Part shown: positions 13,943 to 47,765 of the stretch, piece by piece
Numbering within the stretch: the stretch's first letter is position 1
Layout of the letters: each line of letters begins with the position of its first letter
DNA from: Plumapathes pennacea
Taxonomy: Eukaryota > Cnidaria > Anthozoa > Antipatharia > Myriopathidae
Assembly: GCA_964036295.1 (NCBI GenBank)
Contig: OZ038472.1
Location: 12,768,068 to 12,832,067, forward strand
Direction of reading: 5' to 3'
DNA length: 64,000 nt
The notes under the pieces: model-generated
Told to the model about the DNA's origin: nothing
Seen by the model: only the letters and a program-made list of their open reading frames with translations
Databases searched by the model: none
Position numbers and translations under genes: made by a program

Positions 13943-14401
13943 ATTTCTTTCAACTCTAGAGGGTCTCTTTTAGCTAAACACCTGGGCCCAGTTGTTCGAA
14001 AGCCAATTAAGCTAATCTAGGATTAGCGAAATTCTTTCTCTCAAACTCTCTGCCAGTAAACAGCAAGGTTTTGCTTGAAGATGGATTTAAAAGCTTCTTC
14101 CAGCTTAAAACGTATCAAGAAAGTTGTTGCAGGAGCAACCTTCACGAACCTTCATAAACATTTTGAGGCTTATAAATGACAAGAAAGTTTAGACCTCATC
14201 CAGGATTTAGCCTAAACGAGTTTTGAAAAACCGGGCTCTGAGTGCTCAATTTAAAAGAATACAACAAAAACTCACCAGGTTATGAAGTGAACAAAGATGT
14301 CATCAAGCTCATGGTTGCCAGGTGCACGCTGCTTACAAATTCTTGTCGCAGTATTAAACATGTTGATTGAACTCATGACTAATACCTGCAACAAGATTCA
14401 A
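13943..14401 (+). pseudogene. Relic of a TRPC pore/S6 exon, interrupted by a MITE
   Basis: The start, atttctttcaactctagagg, matches the first bases of exon 4 of the four TRPC genes. The end still reads as ILVAVLNMLIELMTNTCNKI before a gtaagt donor, close to ILVAMNMLIALMTRTCERIQ of gene A. The acceptor is caa instead of cag, the middle is decayed, and a 258-bp MITE sits inside. None of the other channel exons is recognisable nearby. A second relic at 54411-54614 lacks the MITE. This is a non-functional remnant of an extra array member. Confidence 0.75.
13983..14240. mobile_element. MITE inserted in the TRPC exon relic
   Basis: The ends are ctgggcccagttgttcgaaa and ttttgaaaaaccgggctctg (inverted partners). 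The subterminal gctaatctaggattag and catccaggatttagcc motifs are as in the larger element at 6769. The homologous relic at 54411 reads through this point without it (ctaaacacctgagtgccc), so the empty site is visible within the window. Confidence 0.8.
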
Positions 14402-16250
14402 GTAAGTACATTAGCTAAGTGAGATCTGACAACTCTGCCATCTATCCAGACACTGTGGAAATATGTTTTGGCCTTGCATGTTTACCCTAACAAAAAATAT
14501 TTGTATAGGTACAGTAGAGCCATATTTGACCTCCAAACAACAGAAGCCATACTCAAAATACCATAAGCACTGCATGCCCCTTCCTTCCCCATGCCCCTTC
14601 CTTCCCCATGCCCCTTCCTTCCCCATGCCCCTTCCTTCCCCATGCCCCTTCCTTCCCCATCCCCCTTAAAAACAAGCCCAAGGGTTAATTGATATAGGTT
14701 AGGGTCTATGAATGAGCCATGTAACTCAACCCTAGTTTTCAACTTAGGTATCATGGGCCTCCCACTTTGGTTTGACTTGGGTTGACTTGGCTCAACTTTG
14801 GTCAAGCTCAAATTTCCAAGTTGACCTGGCTTTTCATCATTTAGTCACTCATAAGCCAAGTTAACCAAAGTCGAGCCAAAATCAAGCAAGGTGGTTGCAT
14901 CAGGTTTTGTTATATGGTAATTGAATATTCTTGCGACACTACAGGTTGATTGAGTTGGCTCAACTTCAGAGCTGTCCATTTGGCCAGGGCTTCTAACTCC
15001 CTCAGGTTCAGAAATTAAATGTCACAAAACTCAGAAAGCAAGCAAAAGAAAACTAGCAACATTCAAGCCTTTTATATAGCCTTGACTGTCGACTTGAGAT
15101 GTGAGCATAATGTAAGCAAGTATTTTAATGGGGGAAAACAAGCATGATGTACGAAAGCTTAGGGGAACCTCTCTTTACGGGCAAGATCGGTTTATCCCCC
15201 TCCACATAAAATCTATAGAACAAACTGTGAAACACGTTCTTTTTCATGAACAAACAAAAAACACTTCATGCTGATGCAGCAATCTAAAATGTGCACCACT
15301 TTTTTTTTTTTTTTTTTTTTTTTGTCCAGCCAAATTACATTTTATTCCAGACCTAACATTCAGCAGGACGTCCAAGGCCAAAGTGTCCCACTGGTCTGAA
15401 ATGTTCACTGTTTGAAAAGATGTTGTTTTAACTGAAAACATTATAAAGGAAGTTTGCTTTGATTTCATAACCATCTGACACCAAAGTTAGGGTAGCATTC
15501 TCTGAGCCAGAATATTCACAGTGTAGTAATTATGCAGACGAGACAGTTATTATACAACAGGCGTCTACCTGTCCGCTATTAAGTGATCCAGATGTGCGGT
15601 GAATAGGAGTGTGAATTATGTTTTACCTGAGGGCCCAAGTATGAGGTACCAACTCTCCATACCAAACAGAATAGTAACTACCATGGTCAGAAACTTGAAC
15701 ATTATGCACAGCTGCATTTTGCGATTTTTGTCAAATGAACTACTGCATCGGATTTGCAAGTGGCACTCAAAATCTAAGATAAAGGCTAAAGTAGAGAATA
15801 CCCGGCCACTGCTTTCCATTTCAATACAGTCTATTGTATATCATTGCCTCGTTCTACAATAATTTACATTATAATTTATATTATAATTTATATGGGTGGA
15901 CAGGTATTCTATATTTGCTCCAAGATAAACAATGGTGACAATAGATGTGTAATTATATACAGGTGGGATACGGGGGGGGGGGGGGGGGGTGGGGATGCTA
16001 TCACATATGGGCTATATGGGGATGTGCTGCTCAACAAGGTATACTTTTCGCCTCTCCAACTCTATAGCAGGGTACACAAATCACCGATTCTTTCTCGGAC
16101 AGGGTATATTTTTCGTTCAGTCTGGCTCTGTAACAGGGTCGATATTTTCCTGCCAAAATCTTTGATGATTTCTGGAGTCTGTCGCTGCTGTTTAAATATG
16201 CAACTTGTTCAGGCCATATCGCCGTAATGATTGGTATTTACCCAACTAGA
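14402..16250. other. Repeat-rich intergenic block, copied at 54615-56040
   Basis: No gene is recognised. From 14760 to 14990 there are many direct and inverted copies of a ttgacttggc / gccaagtcaa motif, which can fold on itself. A T-run lies at about 15300-15323 and a G-run at about 15973-15989. Blocks around 15080-15500 recur at about 45410-45800 and 55220-55630, so this is part of the duplicated unit rather than unique spacer. Confidence 0.5.
14574..14661. repeat. 17-bp tandem repeat, 5 copies
   Basis: The unit is atgccccttccttcccc, repeated five times with almost no change. The homologous place in the second copy of this block (about 54766-54790) has no such array, so the expansion is local and recent. 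One strand is entirely pyrimidine-rich apart from the ATG of each unit. Confidence 0.85.
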
Positions 16251-17050
16251 TTATATTTTAGGATACAAACTTGATGTAGGCATGGCTCTAGAATACGGTA
16301 ATGCAAGTACAAGTGTACACTTACCAAAATATTATTAAATGGCACTCTCTTCGATGGTGTAACAGCTGATTTCTTGGTCAAAAACACCGATCGCTGCTTA
16401 AACAGGCCAGCTTATTCTTTTCTTCCTGATGTGTTGCTATGAGCGTGTCTCACTGCGCTAACAATCACTGCAGCGCGTGACGTTGGGTCGCCGTCAGGCT
16501 GTATCCCCGTGAGGACGTTGCATTCCGACAAGACAACACAGTCACACTTCCGCCATTTTGTTATATATCCCAGAGTTCGTTGCGTGCTTGGATGGATGCC
16601 AATAACTTCGATAGCACTTTGACGCACTGTATAAGTATTCGTTTCGCGTCTTCAGTGCTACTTTCTTGGAAAAACATGCTCGTATAAACGTGTCAATCTT
16701 TTCTCTGAAAAACCTATATATTTATAAAATTGCTATGCGCGTTCTGGTTGGCTAAAAACCATGTTAGATGAGAGCCATATCGCTGACGCGTATTTTAATG
16801 ACTATTTTATAAATAAACTAGAAATACGCTCGCTCTAGCCTGGACTCACATATATTACTTTGGTAGCTCAACAACAGCAGCCTTAGCTGTTTGCCCGGGG
16901 TAAGGGAGGAATGTCCACTTTTGGAATTTACTCATCTGAGACTTGAATTTGGAACTTGAGCTACAACACACCTGGCTTCGCCAAGATAGCAAATAATGAG
17001 TCGAGCGCGCGCAGAAACTGGCGGCGTCTTTGTCTCATCTTGATTTTCCT
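16251..17050. repeat. Upstream block shared by TRPC genes A, B and D
   Basis: Sequence such as ccgccattttgttatatatc and ggaaaaacatgctcgtataa recurs at 29500-30250 and 56040-56780, each 0.6-1.9 kb before exon 1 of a TRPC gene. It is not seen before gene C. It includes aactagaaatacg at about 16815, extended in the other copies to a motif also found at one end of the insertion in gene B. Nothing in it codes. Confidence 0.6.
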
Positions 17051-17099
17051 GAGCTTGTACAAGTAACTAGCTAAGCAACCCATTACACTGATTTCGGTT

Positions 17100-17571
17100 T
17101 TCACTATTTTTTGTGAATCCGGTGTCATTTTTAGTGAATCCGCCGAGAGAAAACGAATCTGGAATCGCGGAAAGTGGGAAGTTTGTTTTCAAGTGTAAAC
17201 GGGGCCTCAGTAGCTGCACATGGCGACGGCTGGAAAAGGGACACAATTGCCGCCGATGAACAGCTCTGAACCGCTGCAGCTCTGTTTACAATGGACTGGA
17301 TTCCGCAGACCTTTGAGTAACTCGAGTCGCAACTTTCGTATTTCCCGGTCCCTTTCGAAGCCCATTTTAAAATTTGGGGAGGGAATGAATGGCTATCCGC
17401 CATGCCAGAGTTTTTCAGTCCAGTGGGGGCTTCATAACGAAAGGGAGATGTAACAAGCTTCCCGATGCTTCGTGACAAAAATGCAATGTATAAGTTTCCT
17501 AATATTTCGCGACAGAAAAAATGTCCGAAATGCGGAATCAAATTGACGTAACAAAAAGGGGATTGTATTTC
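17100..17571 (-). repeat. Repeat with decayed minus-strand frame, copied at 30350-30790
   Basis: The minus strand is open over 17131-17541 (IAFLSRSIGKLVTSPFRYEA and so on). The second copy near 30363-30817 encodes nearly the same peptide, but its frame is broken. I see no known domain. The pattern of two decaying copies beside other elements suggests a repeat-derived frame rather than a host gene. Confidence 0.5.
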
Positions 17572-18060
<489 letters not shown>

Positions 18061-18179
18061 CCCCCTTCAGCACTGACGGAAAGTCACACCTCCTGATTCT
18101 GGGAATTCGATTCGCTTTTTCGAAGTGTTTCTCCTCTACTCTTGCTTGCAAAGCGTCTTCAGTTCTTGAGGTATAAAAC

Positions 18180-27136
<8,957 letters not shown>

Positions 27137-28640
27137 TTGTGTGATTGCTTTAATTTTCATGTTTGTTAGTTCTTTGGATTTGCGCTTTAGGATTAGTCCA
27201 GACAAGTTTGGCAGCATTACTGGCCAATCAGAAACAAAAGCAAAATCCGATTGCGATTGCGATTTGCTTACGCAAGCAAGCAAGTGGTGATGACGTTTTT
27301 TTTTTTTTTTTTTTTTTTTTCTTCACTCTTATTGATCCTTTCTTCGAAGTAACATCAATCGAAAATTACCTCTTGGCTTCTGGTTGATTAAAAGTGCTTT
27401 CTTTGAACCTTGTTTATAATACAATTATCTTAATTTGGGTTTTTGACACTCATTCAAAAAAGAAAACCGCAACTATAACAGCTTTATTTGAAGAACTACT
27501 TGCAAGGAAACATATAATTGTTCTAGTATTAAGTTTCTTGGTCTCGAGGTTTTACACAGCCTGAGCTGTAATAATCTTAATTTAGTTAGTCTACTTTTTG
27601 ATCAAAACTTTGCAGTTTGTTGGCCAAAACATGGTAGAAAGGATCTGGTCAAGAATGGTTAGAGATTAATCGAGCTTTTAAAAACAGGTGTATAAAACTT
27701 TCCAGTGAGTCCTGTTTATAACTCTGTCCACATGCTCCGGACATACCTCGTAGTTTTACTCCCAAGCTCAAAATACAGCTTCTCCTAATCTTTTAAGAAA
27801 AAACGTATGAGCGTTGTAGAGAGAATTGACAGCTGAATCAGCTTTCATCTGAGTACATTATGTACATTATATCGAGTGGAAATTATTCATACTATATCAT
27901 ATATCAATCTTTGGTGAGAGATTGAAGTACCCTGGTTCCAGAGGTAGCAACCTCACTTCCATGAGCTCATCCGAACTTCGTCGCTGATTAGTTAATGTTT
28001 GACAAACTCAGTGGCGATCGCGAGCGAGAAGAACCGGCTTGGAAGTGAGCCTGCTACCTCGCGCGCCAAGACGTTCCCTCGCCACCGTTTGCCTTTGCCG
28101 CTCTCTGCCGAGCCTTTGCCGCCCTTCACTGGCAAGCGAGGAACCTCTGAAACCAGGGTAGGATTGAAAGGAAACATAGAAGCAATCACACTTGGGAGAG
28201 AAAGGGGTAAAGATAAATCTATGCTCTTACTCTTTCACTGCTATTAGCTCTTAACGTACTCTTCCAACAGAGAGAAAATACATGCGTAGTGTAATGAGAA
28301 TTGATGGTTCAATCTGAGCTATCAAAAGCCAAGTTAAACACACTATGTGATACATATGGTAGACTTCTGATAAGAAACTGTAAACGATCACTGCGAGTTC
28401 ATTATTACAAGTAAATCAGTATATTTTTAGAGGCAAATTGCCTTCAAACTTGTAGGCGAAATTGATGCAGCTAATTACAACCAAAGGTTATAAGATAATA
28501 AGTGCTGACGTAGCCACAGCTTTCTGCATCAATAAGTGTTAAAACATTTTGTTTGTCTTTATATAACAAGATCTAGTTTGCAAGTGTTCGAATCCGATTG
28601 CACAACATAATATAAACATAAATAATTATAGTATATAACT
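27137..28640. other. 3' region of TRPC-A, copied after TRPC-B
   Basis: No gene. It is close to 43515-44945 and partly to 53409-53780 after gene C. A T-run lies at about 27297-27320. At 27990-28200 the minus strand has a short open frame related to one at 44421-44672 (EVPRLPVKGG / EAPCLPMKGG, then GSAESGKG), an interspersed repeat. No canonical AATAAA is evident directly after the stop codon. Confidence 0.5.
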
Positions 28641-29500
28641 ACATATTGCTAATTGAGAAGAAGATTTGTTTGGCTAAACATGCTATTTACCCATCTTGTC
28701 TTCAATTTAGAGCTAACTCAGTTTATGACCAACAGTTTAAAATTGGAAGCGATGATTTTCATAAACGGAATGTACACCGTCTACTGTATAACAATCGTAG
28801 AGGAAGGTTTTTGTCAATTAATGACTTTTTCCCTTCCTTAGGTATTTCATTATTATTGTATATTAGTATTATTAGTATTAGTAAATAGTATTGTTAGTAT
28901 TAGTAACTAGTATTAGTATTATTAGTATTATTATTGTTATGGGGATAATTTGACTTAGATTTGATATCTTAGTAGTCATATAGATTTTAGAAATTGCCTT
29001 TAAATTTTCAATAAATGTGCAGCACTTTATCGTGATATCAACTTGATTATGACCATGTGGTATATTATATAATACCATTACAGTATCACGTAAACCCTTA
29101 TTACACCAGAAATACGATAATCGCAGATACTCCCTTGCCCTAGCATTGATTGTACTATCACATTGGTAGCTTAACAAGAGCATCCTTTTACAGAGGTTTT
29201 GATGCAATCGTTTCTTCAAAATCAAGTGCTGCACACAAAGAAAGGAGAAAAGAACTACCATATATCCATATATAGCCCGGCTATAGGGGTATGTGCTGCT
29301 CAACAGGGTATACTTATCGCCTCTTTGACTCTAGAACAGGGTAAACAAATCATCGTTTCTTTCTCGGGTATATTTTTTGTTCAGTCTGGCTCTGTAACAG
29401 GGTCGATATTTTTTCCTGCCAAAATCTTTGATGATTTGTAGTCGAGTCTGTCGCTGCTGTATAAATACGCAACTTATTCAGGCTATACCGCAGTAATGAT
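28641..29500. other. Boundary between units A and B
   Basis: Non-coding. A (TATTAG)n-type microsatellite at 28857-28935 is followed by a block (28940-29110) related to 12520-12670 and 45075-45235. Two degenerate plus frames (28646-28888, 28653-28841) have no known domain. The block tatagcccggctataggggt (29272) and following copies the 16000 region. Confidence 0.5.
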
Positions 29501-31423
29501 TGGTATTAACCCAACTAAATTACATTTTAGGATACAAACTTGATGTAGGCATGGCTCTAGAATACAGTAATAACTTACCAAAAGTAACTTACCAAAATAT
29601 TATTAAATGGCACTCTCTTCGATGGTGTGACAGATTGCTTGGTCAAAAACACCGGTCGCTGCTTAAAACGGGCCAGCTTATTCTTCAGCGCGTGATGTTG
29701 GGTCGCCGTCAGGCTGTATCCCCGTGAGGACGTTGCATTCAGACAAGACAACACAGTCACACTTCCGCCATTTTGTTATATATCCCAGAGTTCGTTCCGT
29801 GCTTGGATGGATGCCAATAACTTTGATAGCACTTTGACACACTGTATAAGTTTTCATTTGACGTCTTCAGAGCTACTTTCTTGGAAAAACATGCTCGTAT
29901 AAACGTGTCAGTCTTTTCCCTGAAAAACCTATATATTTATAAAATAGCTATGCGCGTTCTGGTTGGCTAAAAACCATGTTAGATGAGAGCCATATTACAC
30001 GCTGACGGGTATTTTAATGACTATTTTATAAATAAACTAGAAATACGATAATCGCAGATACTTCCTCGTTCTAGCCTGGACTGAAATATATTACTTTGGC
30101 AGCTCAACAACAGCAGCCTTAGCTGTTCGCCCGGGGAATGGGGCATGCCCACTTTTGGAATTTACTCATCTGAGACTTTCGAATTTGGAACTTGAGCTAC
30201 AACACACCTGGCTTCGCCAAGATAGCGAATAATGAGTTCCGACGAGCGGAAACTGGCGGCGTCTCTGTCTCATTTTCATTCACCTGAGCTTGTACAAATA
30301 ACTAGCTAAGCAACCCATTACGATTTCGGTTTTCACTAGTTTTTGTGAATCTAGTATCACTTTTAGTGAATCTGCCGAGAGAAAACGAATCCGGAATCGA
30401 AAGTGGGAACTTTGTTTTCACGTGTAAACGGGGCCTCAGTAGCTGCACATGGCGACGGCTGGAAAAAGAATACAATTGCCGCCGACGAACGCGCCGTAGT
30501 TCTGCTTACAATGGATTGGCTTCCGCAGACTTTTGAGTAGCTCGGGTCGCGCTTTTGCATTTCCCGGTCCCTTTCGAAGTCCATTTTAAAATTTGGGGAG
30601 GGAGTGAATGACTATCCGCCATGCCAGAGTTTTTCAGTTCAATGGGGGCTTCATAACGAAAGGGAGATGTAACAAGCTCACCGATGCTTCGTGACAAAAA
30701 TGCAATGTATAAGTTTCCTAATGTTTCGTGACAAAAAAATGTACGAAATGCGGAATCAAGTTGACGTAACAAAAGGTGATTGTATTTCGAACCCGGGGGA
30801 TGGGGGGTACTCATCATGATTTTGGGTGGGGTGTGCGGACCTGAAAACCCTTACCTCTTAGACCAAAATATCTGAATTTCAATACCCTATTTCAGACCTG
30901 ACTCCAAAAATGTATACCCTATTTCAGACCTGACTCCAAAATGTATACCCTCTTTTAGACCTATTTTAGAGAGGGTTTTTTTCTTTTGCAACAATTTTCT
31001 CCTTGTTTGTTTTTTGTTTTGTTTTGTTTTTTTTCTTTTTTTCAGTTGCCGTGCAGTTGTCCGCGGCGACACATTTCTAACATCAAACCCTATTCCAGGC
31101 CAAAAAGATAAAATCGATGCCTTATTTCAGACCAATAAGGCAATCTATACTCTATTTCACATTAAAAATGCTTGAAAGCAATACCCTTTGGGGTGGCACA
31201 TACCTGTATGGCTTAATATGGGCATCCCTCCCCCCCTTTCGATTTCGAATCAATAGTATTTTTGCTTGCGCTTGCCAAATTTTGCCGAAGTCGCCGTTCC
31301 ACGAGATGCTTCAGCACTGACGGAAAGCCACACCTCCTGATTCTGGGAATTCGATTTGTTTTTTCGAAGTATTTCTCATTTACTCTTGCTTGCAAAGCGT
31401 CTTGAGTTTTTGAGGTATAAATC
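29501..31423. repeat. Upstream region of TRPC-B, copy of 16250-18179
   Basis: It holds, in order, the shared block (29520-30250), the repeat with a decayed minus-strand frame (30360-30817), and the ACCCTATTTC-type element (30789-31232). The last 100 bp before the ATG (gggaattcgatttgtttttt to gaggtataaatcATGG) match all four TRPC genes and probably contain the 5' untranslated sequence. No independent gene is seen. Confidence 0.6.
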
Positions 31424-43444
<12,021 letters not shown>

Positions 43445-43514
43445 GACGGATGACGCAGCATCCGTACATTTGAAAGCTGTAGAATCAGAGCCTTCGGATG
43501 ACTGTCAAAAATAA
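43445..43514 (+). pseudogene. Out-of-frame remnant of the acidic C-terminal tail in TRPC-B
   Basis: In the frame one base off from the main one, this stretch still codes FETDDAASVHLKAVESEPSD plus DCQK and a stop, almost the same as the tails of A and C. The B frame misses it because cgaagaagctgctac has one base more than cgaaaaagccctac in C. It may be a real loss of the tail or a sequencing or assembly slip. Confidence 0.65.
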
Positions 43515-46500
43515 TTGTGCGATTGCTTTAATTTTCATGTTTGTCAGTTCTTTGGATTTGCGCTTTAGGATTAATCCAGACAAGTTTGGCGGCATTATTG
43601 ACCAATCAGAAACAAAAGCAAAATCCGATTGCGATTTGCATGCGCAAGCAAGCAAGTGGTTTTTTTTTTCTTCACTCTTATTGATCCTTTCTTCGAAGTA
43701 ACATCAATCGCAAATTACCTCTCGGCTTCTGGTTGATTAAAAGTGTTTTGTTTGAACCTTGTTTATAATACAATTATCTTAATTTGGGTTTTTGACACTC
43801 ATTCAAAAAAGAAAACCGCAACTATAACAGCTTTATTTGAAGAACTACTTGCAAGGAAACATATAATTGTTCTAGTATTAAGTTTCTTGGTCTCGAGGTT
43901 TTACACAGCCTGAGCTGTAATAATCTTAATTTAGTTAGTCTACTTTTTGATCAAAACTTTGCAGTTTGTTGGCCAAAAACATGGTAGAAAGGATCTGGTC
44001 AAGAATGGTTAGAGATTAATCGAGCTTTTAAAAACAGGTGTATAAAACTTTCCAGTGAGTCCTGTTTATAACTCTGTCCACATGCTCCGGACATACCTCG
44101 TAGTTTTACTCCCAAGCTCAAAATACAGTTTCTCCCAATTTGAAAAAAAAACAACGTATGAGCGTTGTAGAGAGAATTGACAGCTGAATAAGCTTTCATC
44201 TGAGTACATTATGTACATTATGTCGAGTGGAAAATTATCCATACTATATCATATATCAATCTTTGGTGAGAGATTGAAGTACCCTGGTTCCAGAGGTACT
44301 TATACAACTCCTTCAGGAGTTTTCCGACAGGAACAGCAGCGGCGAAGCAAGTGGAAAGGACCTCTGGGCGCGCGAGGTAGCAACCTCACTTCCATGAGCT
44401 CATCCAAACTTCGTCGCTGATTAGTTAATGTTTGACAAACTCAGTGGCGATCGCGAGCGAGAAGAACCGGCTTCGAAATGAGGTTGCCTACCTCGCGTGC
44501 CCCGATGTTCCCTCGCCATCGTTCGCCTTTGCCGCTCTCTGCCGAGCCTTCGCCGCCCTTCATTGGCAAGCAAGGAGCCTCTGAAACCAGGGTAAGATTG
44601 AAAGGAAACATTGAAGCAATCACACTTGGGAGAGAAAGGGGTAAAGATAAATCTATGCTCTAACTCTTTCACTGCATGCTATTAGCTCTTAACGTACTCT
44701 CCCAACAGAGAGAAAATACATGTGTAGTGTAATGAGAATTGATGGTTCAATCAGTTTACATCTGAGCTGTCAAAAGCCAAGTTCAACACACTTTGTGATA
44801 CATGGTATACTTCTGATGAGAAACTGTAAACGATCACTGCGAGTTGATTATTACAAGTAAATCAGTATATTTTTAGAGGCAAATTGCCTTCAAACTTGTA
44901 GGCGAAATTGATTGTTTGATTGAAATTTGTTTATCTTTATATAACAAGATCTAGTTTCCATTATATATTAGTATTATTAGTATTATTAGTATTAGTATTA
45001 TTAGTATTAGTATTAGTATTATTAGTATTATTAGTATTAGTATTAGTATTAGTATTATTAGTATTATTATTGTTATGAGGATAATTTGACTTAGATTTGA
45101 TATCTTAGTAGTCTTATAGAATTTAGAAATTGCCTTTAAATTTTCAATAAATGTCCAGCACTTTATCGAGATATCAACTTGATTATGACCATGTGGTATA
45201 TTATATAATACCATTACAGTATCACACAAACCATTTATTACACCAGAATTACGATAATCGCAGATACCCCCTTGCCCTAGCATTGATTGTACCATTACAC
45301 TGGTAGTTTAACAAGAATATCCTTTTACAGAGATTTTGATGCAATCGTTTCTTCAAAGTCAAGTGCTGCACACAAAGAAGAAGAAAAGAAATGTTGTGTG
45401 TTATATTTTTCTACAGCCTTGACTTTCGAGTTTAGATGTGAACATTATTTATAAGCAAGTATTTTAATGGGGAAAAACAAGCATGATGTACAAAAGCTTA
45501 AGGGGGACCTCTCTTTACAGGCAAGATTGGTTTACCCCCCTCCACATAAAATCTATAGAACAAAATGTGAAACACATTTTTTTTTCATGAACAAATAGAA
45601 AACATTTAATGCTGGTGCAGTAATCTAAAATGTTCACCCATCTTTTTGTCCAGTTGGACAACCTATCCCAGACTCTACGTCCGACCGGACACTACAGCCA
45701 AAGGCCAAAGTATCCCCACTGGTCTGAAATGTTCACTGTTCGAAAAGGTGTTGTTTAATTGAAGACATTATGAAGAAAGTTTGCTTTAATCTCATAACCA
45801 TCTGAGACCACTGAAGTTAGGGTAGCATCGCCTGAGCCAGAATATATTCATAGTAGTTTGCGGATGAGACAGCTATTACACAAGAGGCGTCTGCTTATCG
45901 GCTATTATCTGATTGAGATGTGAGGTGATTAGAAGTGTGAATTATATTTTACCTGAGTATGAAGTACCAACTCTCCATACAGAACTTAAACACATAGAAC
46001 AGCTAACCACCATGGTCAGAAACTTGCACATTATGGACTGAATTAACTTTTCTTTTAAACTCTTTACTCGATGAGTACAAACTTTGCAACGACGACGAAT
46101 GCTTATTTTCTTGCAGCGGTTTTTTTCCACAAGAAAGTATGCGCGCTGAACAGGATTAATAAAGCACTCTCGCCATGATACGTATTCTGAATTTTTTAGC
46201 TGGATTACCAATTAATCCCGCATCAGATGGTGACATTTAGAGTCAATTATCCTGCATGTACGCACTTAACTGGTCTGACTTGCAGTAAGATCTGTTTAAT
46301 CAGACAAACAAACAACTGGTTGGCAAATTCTCCTTTGTGTATGACATATTTGCTGGATGAGAAATGAAAACTTTTAAAAACTGGGACTTGATTACAAGGC
46401 CAGATCGCGTTCGTTTTTAATTAGGATTTCCGCGCCTACTGCGGCTCAGAAATCGGACTCAAAGCTCCTTAGGTGATGTTTACCGTTCCAACTCTGTAGT

Positions 46501-46905
46501 TGACGGCTGCCTCTGCTCTTATGTATATAAATTTAATATACAAATCCGTGCGCATTTACGGTTGTTTGGCAAGCGTTGGGTAAAGTTGAAAAACCCGTGA
46601 CAGCCGGGAGCGACTTTAGCTTGTCGAAATGTTTCTATTATTGGATTATGTTTGCTTTGCTTTGCTTTGCTTAGTTTTCACCATAAGCTGTACACAGCAG
46701 GAAGAAGAAGAATGCGAAAGTAAATACAATTGAAAAAAACCGCAAAGGCGCAAATACGTGTCAACAAAAATCTCACGTAACATACTTGAAACTCGGCCAG
46801 AAAAGAAAGGCTTCCACGCCGCTTTCATACGATACCCCGAGACGGCGGCGACTTGCTCCTATGTTTTGGAAATTGCATCGATCGTCCGCGAGAGTCATGG
46901 TTTAA
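43515..46905. other. Intergenic region between TRPC-B and TRPC-C
   Basis: 43515-44945 copies the A tail (27137-28600), including the interspersed repeat with minus frame at 44421-44672 (RRRLGRERQRRTMAREHRGT). An ATTAGT/ATT microsatellite is at 44966-45072. 45075-45235 is the unit-boundary block, and 45400-45950 matches 15080-15660 and 55200-55800. A (GCTTT)n run is at 46650-46672. I see no gene and no exon relic here. Confidence 0.5.
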
Positions 46906-47313
46906 TGCACCAGTCAATTGTAACCTCCACCCCCCCCCCCCCCCCCCCACCTCGGGGAATGGTGAGACAATGTGGGCCATTTTTTTCTATTTGAAAGGTG
47001 TTTAAGCCCAAAGGGGTGGGGGATTTTCTCTTCATGATTCCCAACCCGCGGAGGTGGAGCTCAAGGTGGGAGATTTGACCAAAAATATGATGCAATGCGG
47101 CCTCGTCCAGTTCTACCACGCGGTTCGTTCATGAGAGAAGTTTTCTGTGCAAAGCCTCTTTTGTAAAAATTTGCCAAATTTTTGGCCCCACAATGTGGGG
47201 GATTTGTCAGCACATTATGTCCCATGAGGTGGGGGAATAGTCGATTATTGCAACAAAGAAAATCCATGTCCCCACCATTCCCCGAGGTGGGTGGGTTACA
47301 ATTGACTGGTGCA
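46906..47313. mobile_element. Harbinger-like MITE with TAA target duplication
   Basis: Termini tgcaccagtcaattgtaacc and ggttacaattgactggtgca are perfect inverted copies over 20 bp; the inversion extends as acctcggggaatggtgag / caccattccccgaggt. TAA stands directly outside both ends (46903-46905, 47314-47316). A 3-bp TAA/TTA duplication is usual for PIF/Harbinger elements. It is 408 bp long with no transposase, and contains a C-run at about 46930-46948. Confidence 0.8.
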
Positions 47314-47765
47314 TAAAATCCACTACTACAACCGTACTATCCCTGGCGGATTTATCAAAAAAAGGAAACTACATTTACACAGGCATAGGTCTGGTGCATT
47401 GCTTCGTGTCAGCGATATGCCGCCTGTCAATAACACAAAAGAAAGTAATGCGGACAAAAATTTGCCCGGCTCCGAGGCAGGACAATAGTGTCTTTGATGT
47501 ATTTGCTAGAGCCAATGTATTTTGCCGCTCCATACCTGTCAAAAGTTAGGTGTTGACAGGTATTTCCTTTAAACAAAAGACTTAGCCATAGTAAGGCACC
47601 GCCCCAAACCAAACAATCAATCGCGCGTTGAAAGCCACACTGAATTCTGAGAATTGGGTTTGTTTATAGTAAGGGTGGTGCATTCTGGGAATTCGATTCG
47701 CTTTTTCGAAGTGTTTCTCCTTTACTCTTGCTTGCAAAGCGTCTTGAATTCTTGAGGTACAAAGC
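47314..47765. other. Upstream region of TRPC-C
   Basis: Only the last 90 bp (attctgggaattcgattcgc to gaggtacaaagcATGG) match the other TRPC genes; the upstream elements of A, B and D are absent. The conserved 90 bp are the best candidate for the shared 5' untranslated region or core promoter. Confidence 0.5.

Noticed and set aside
17131-17541. 136-codon minus-strand frame as a host gene
   Set aside because: It occurs twice with a broken second copy, next to mobile elements, and has no known domain; kept only as a repeat.
28556-28605. tRNA B-box-like gttcgaatccg as a tRNA or SINE promoter
   Set aside because: No A-box at the right distance and no cloverleaf can be drawn.
44421-44672. Minus-strand frame rich in Arg (GRERQRRTMAREHRG) as a gene
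   Set aside because: Present again in altered form at 27992-28189, without start or splice conservation; part of an interspersed repeat.
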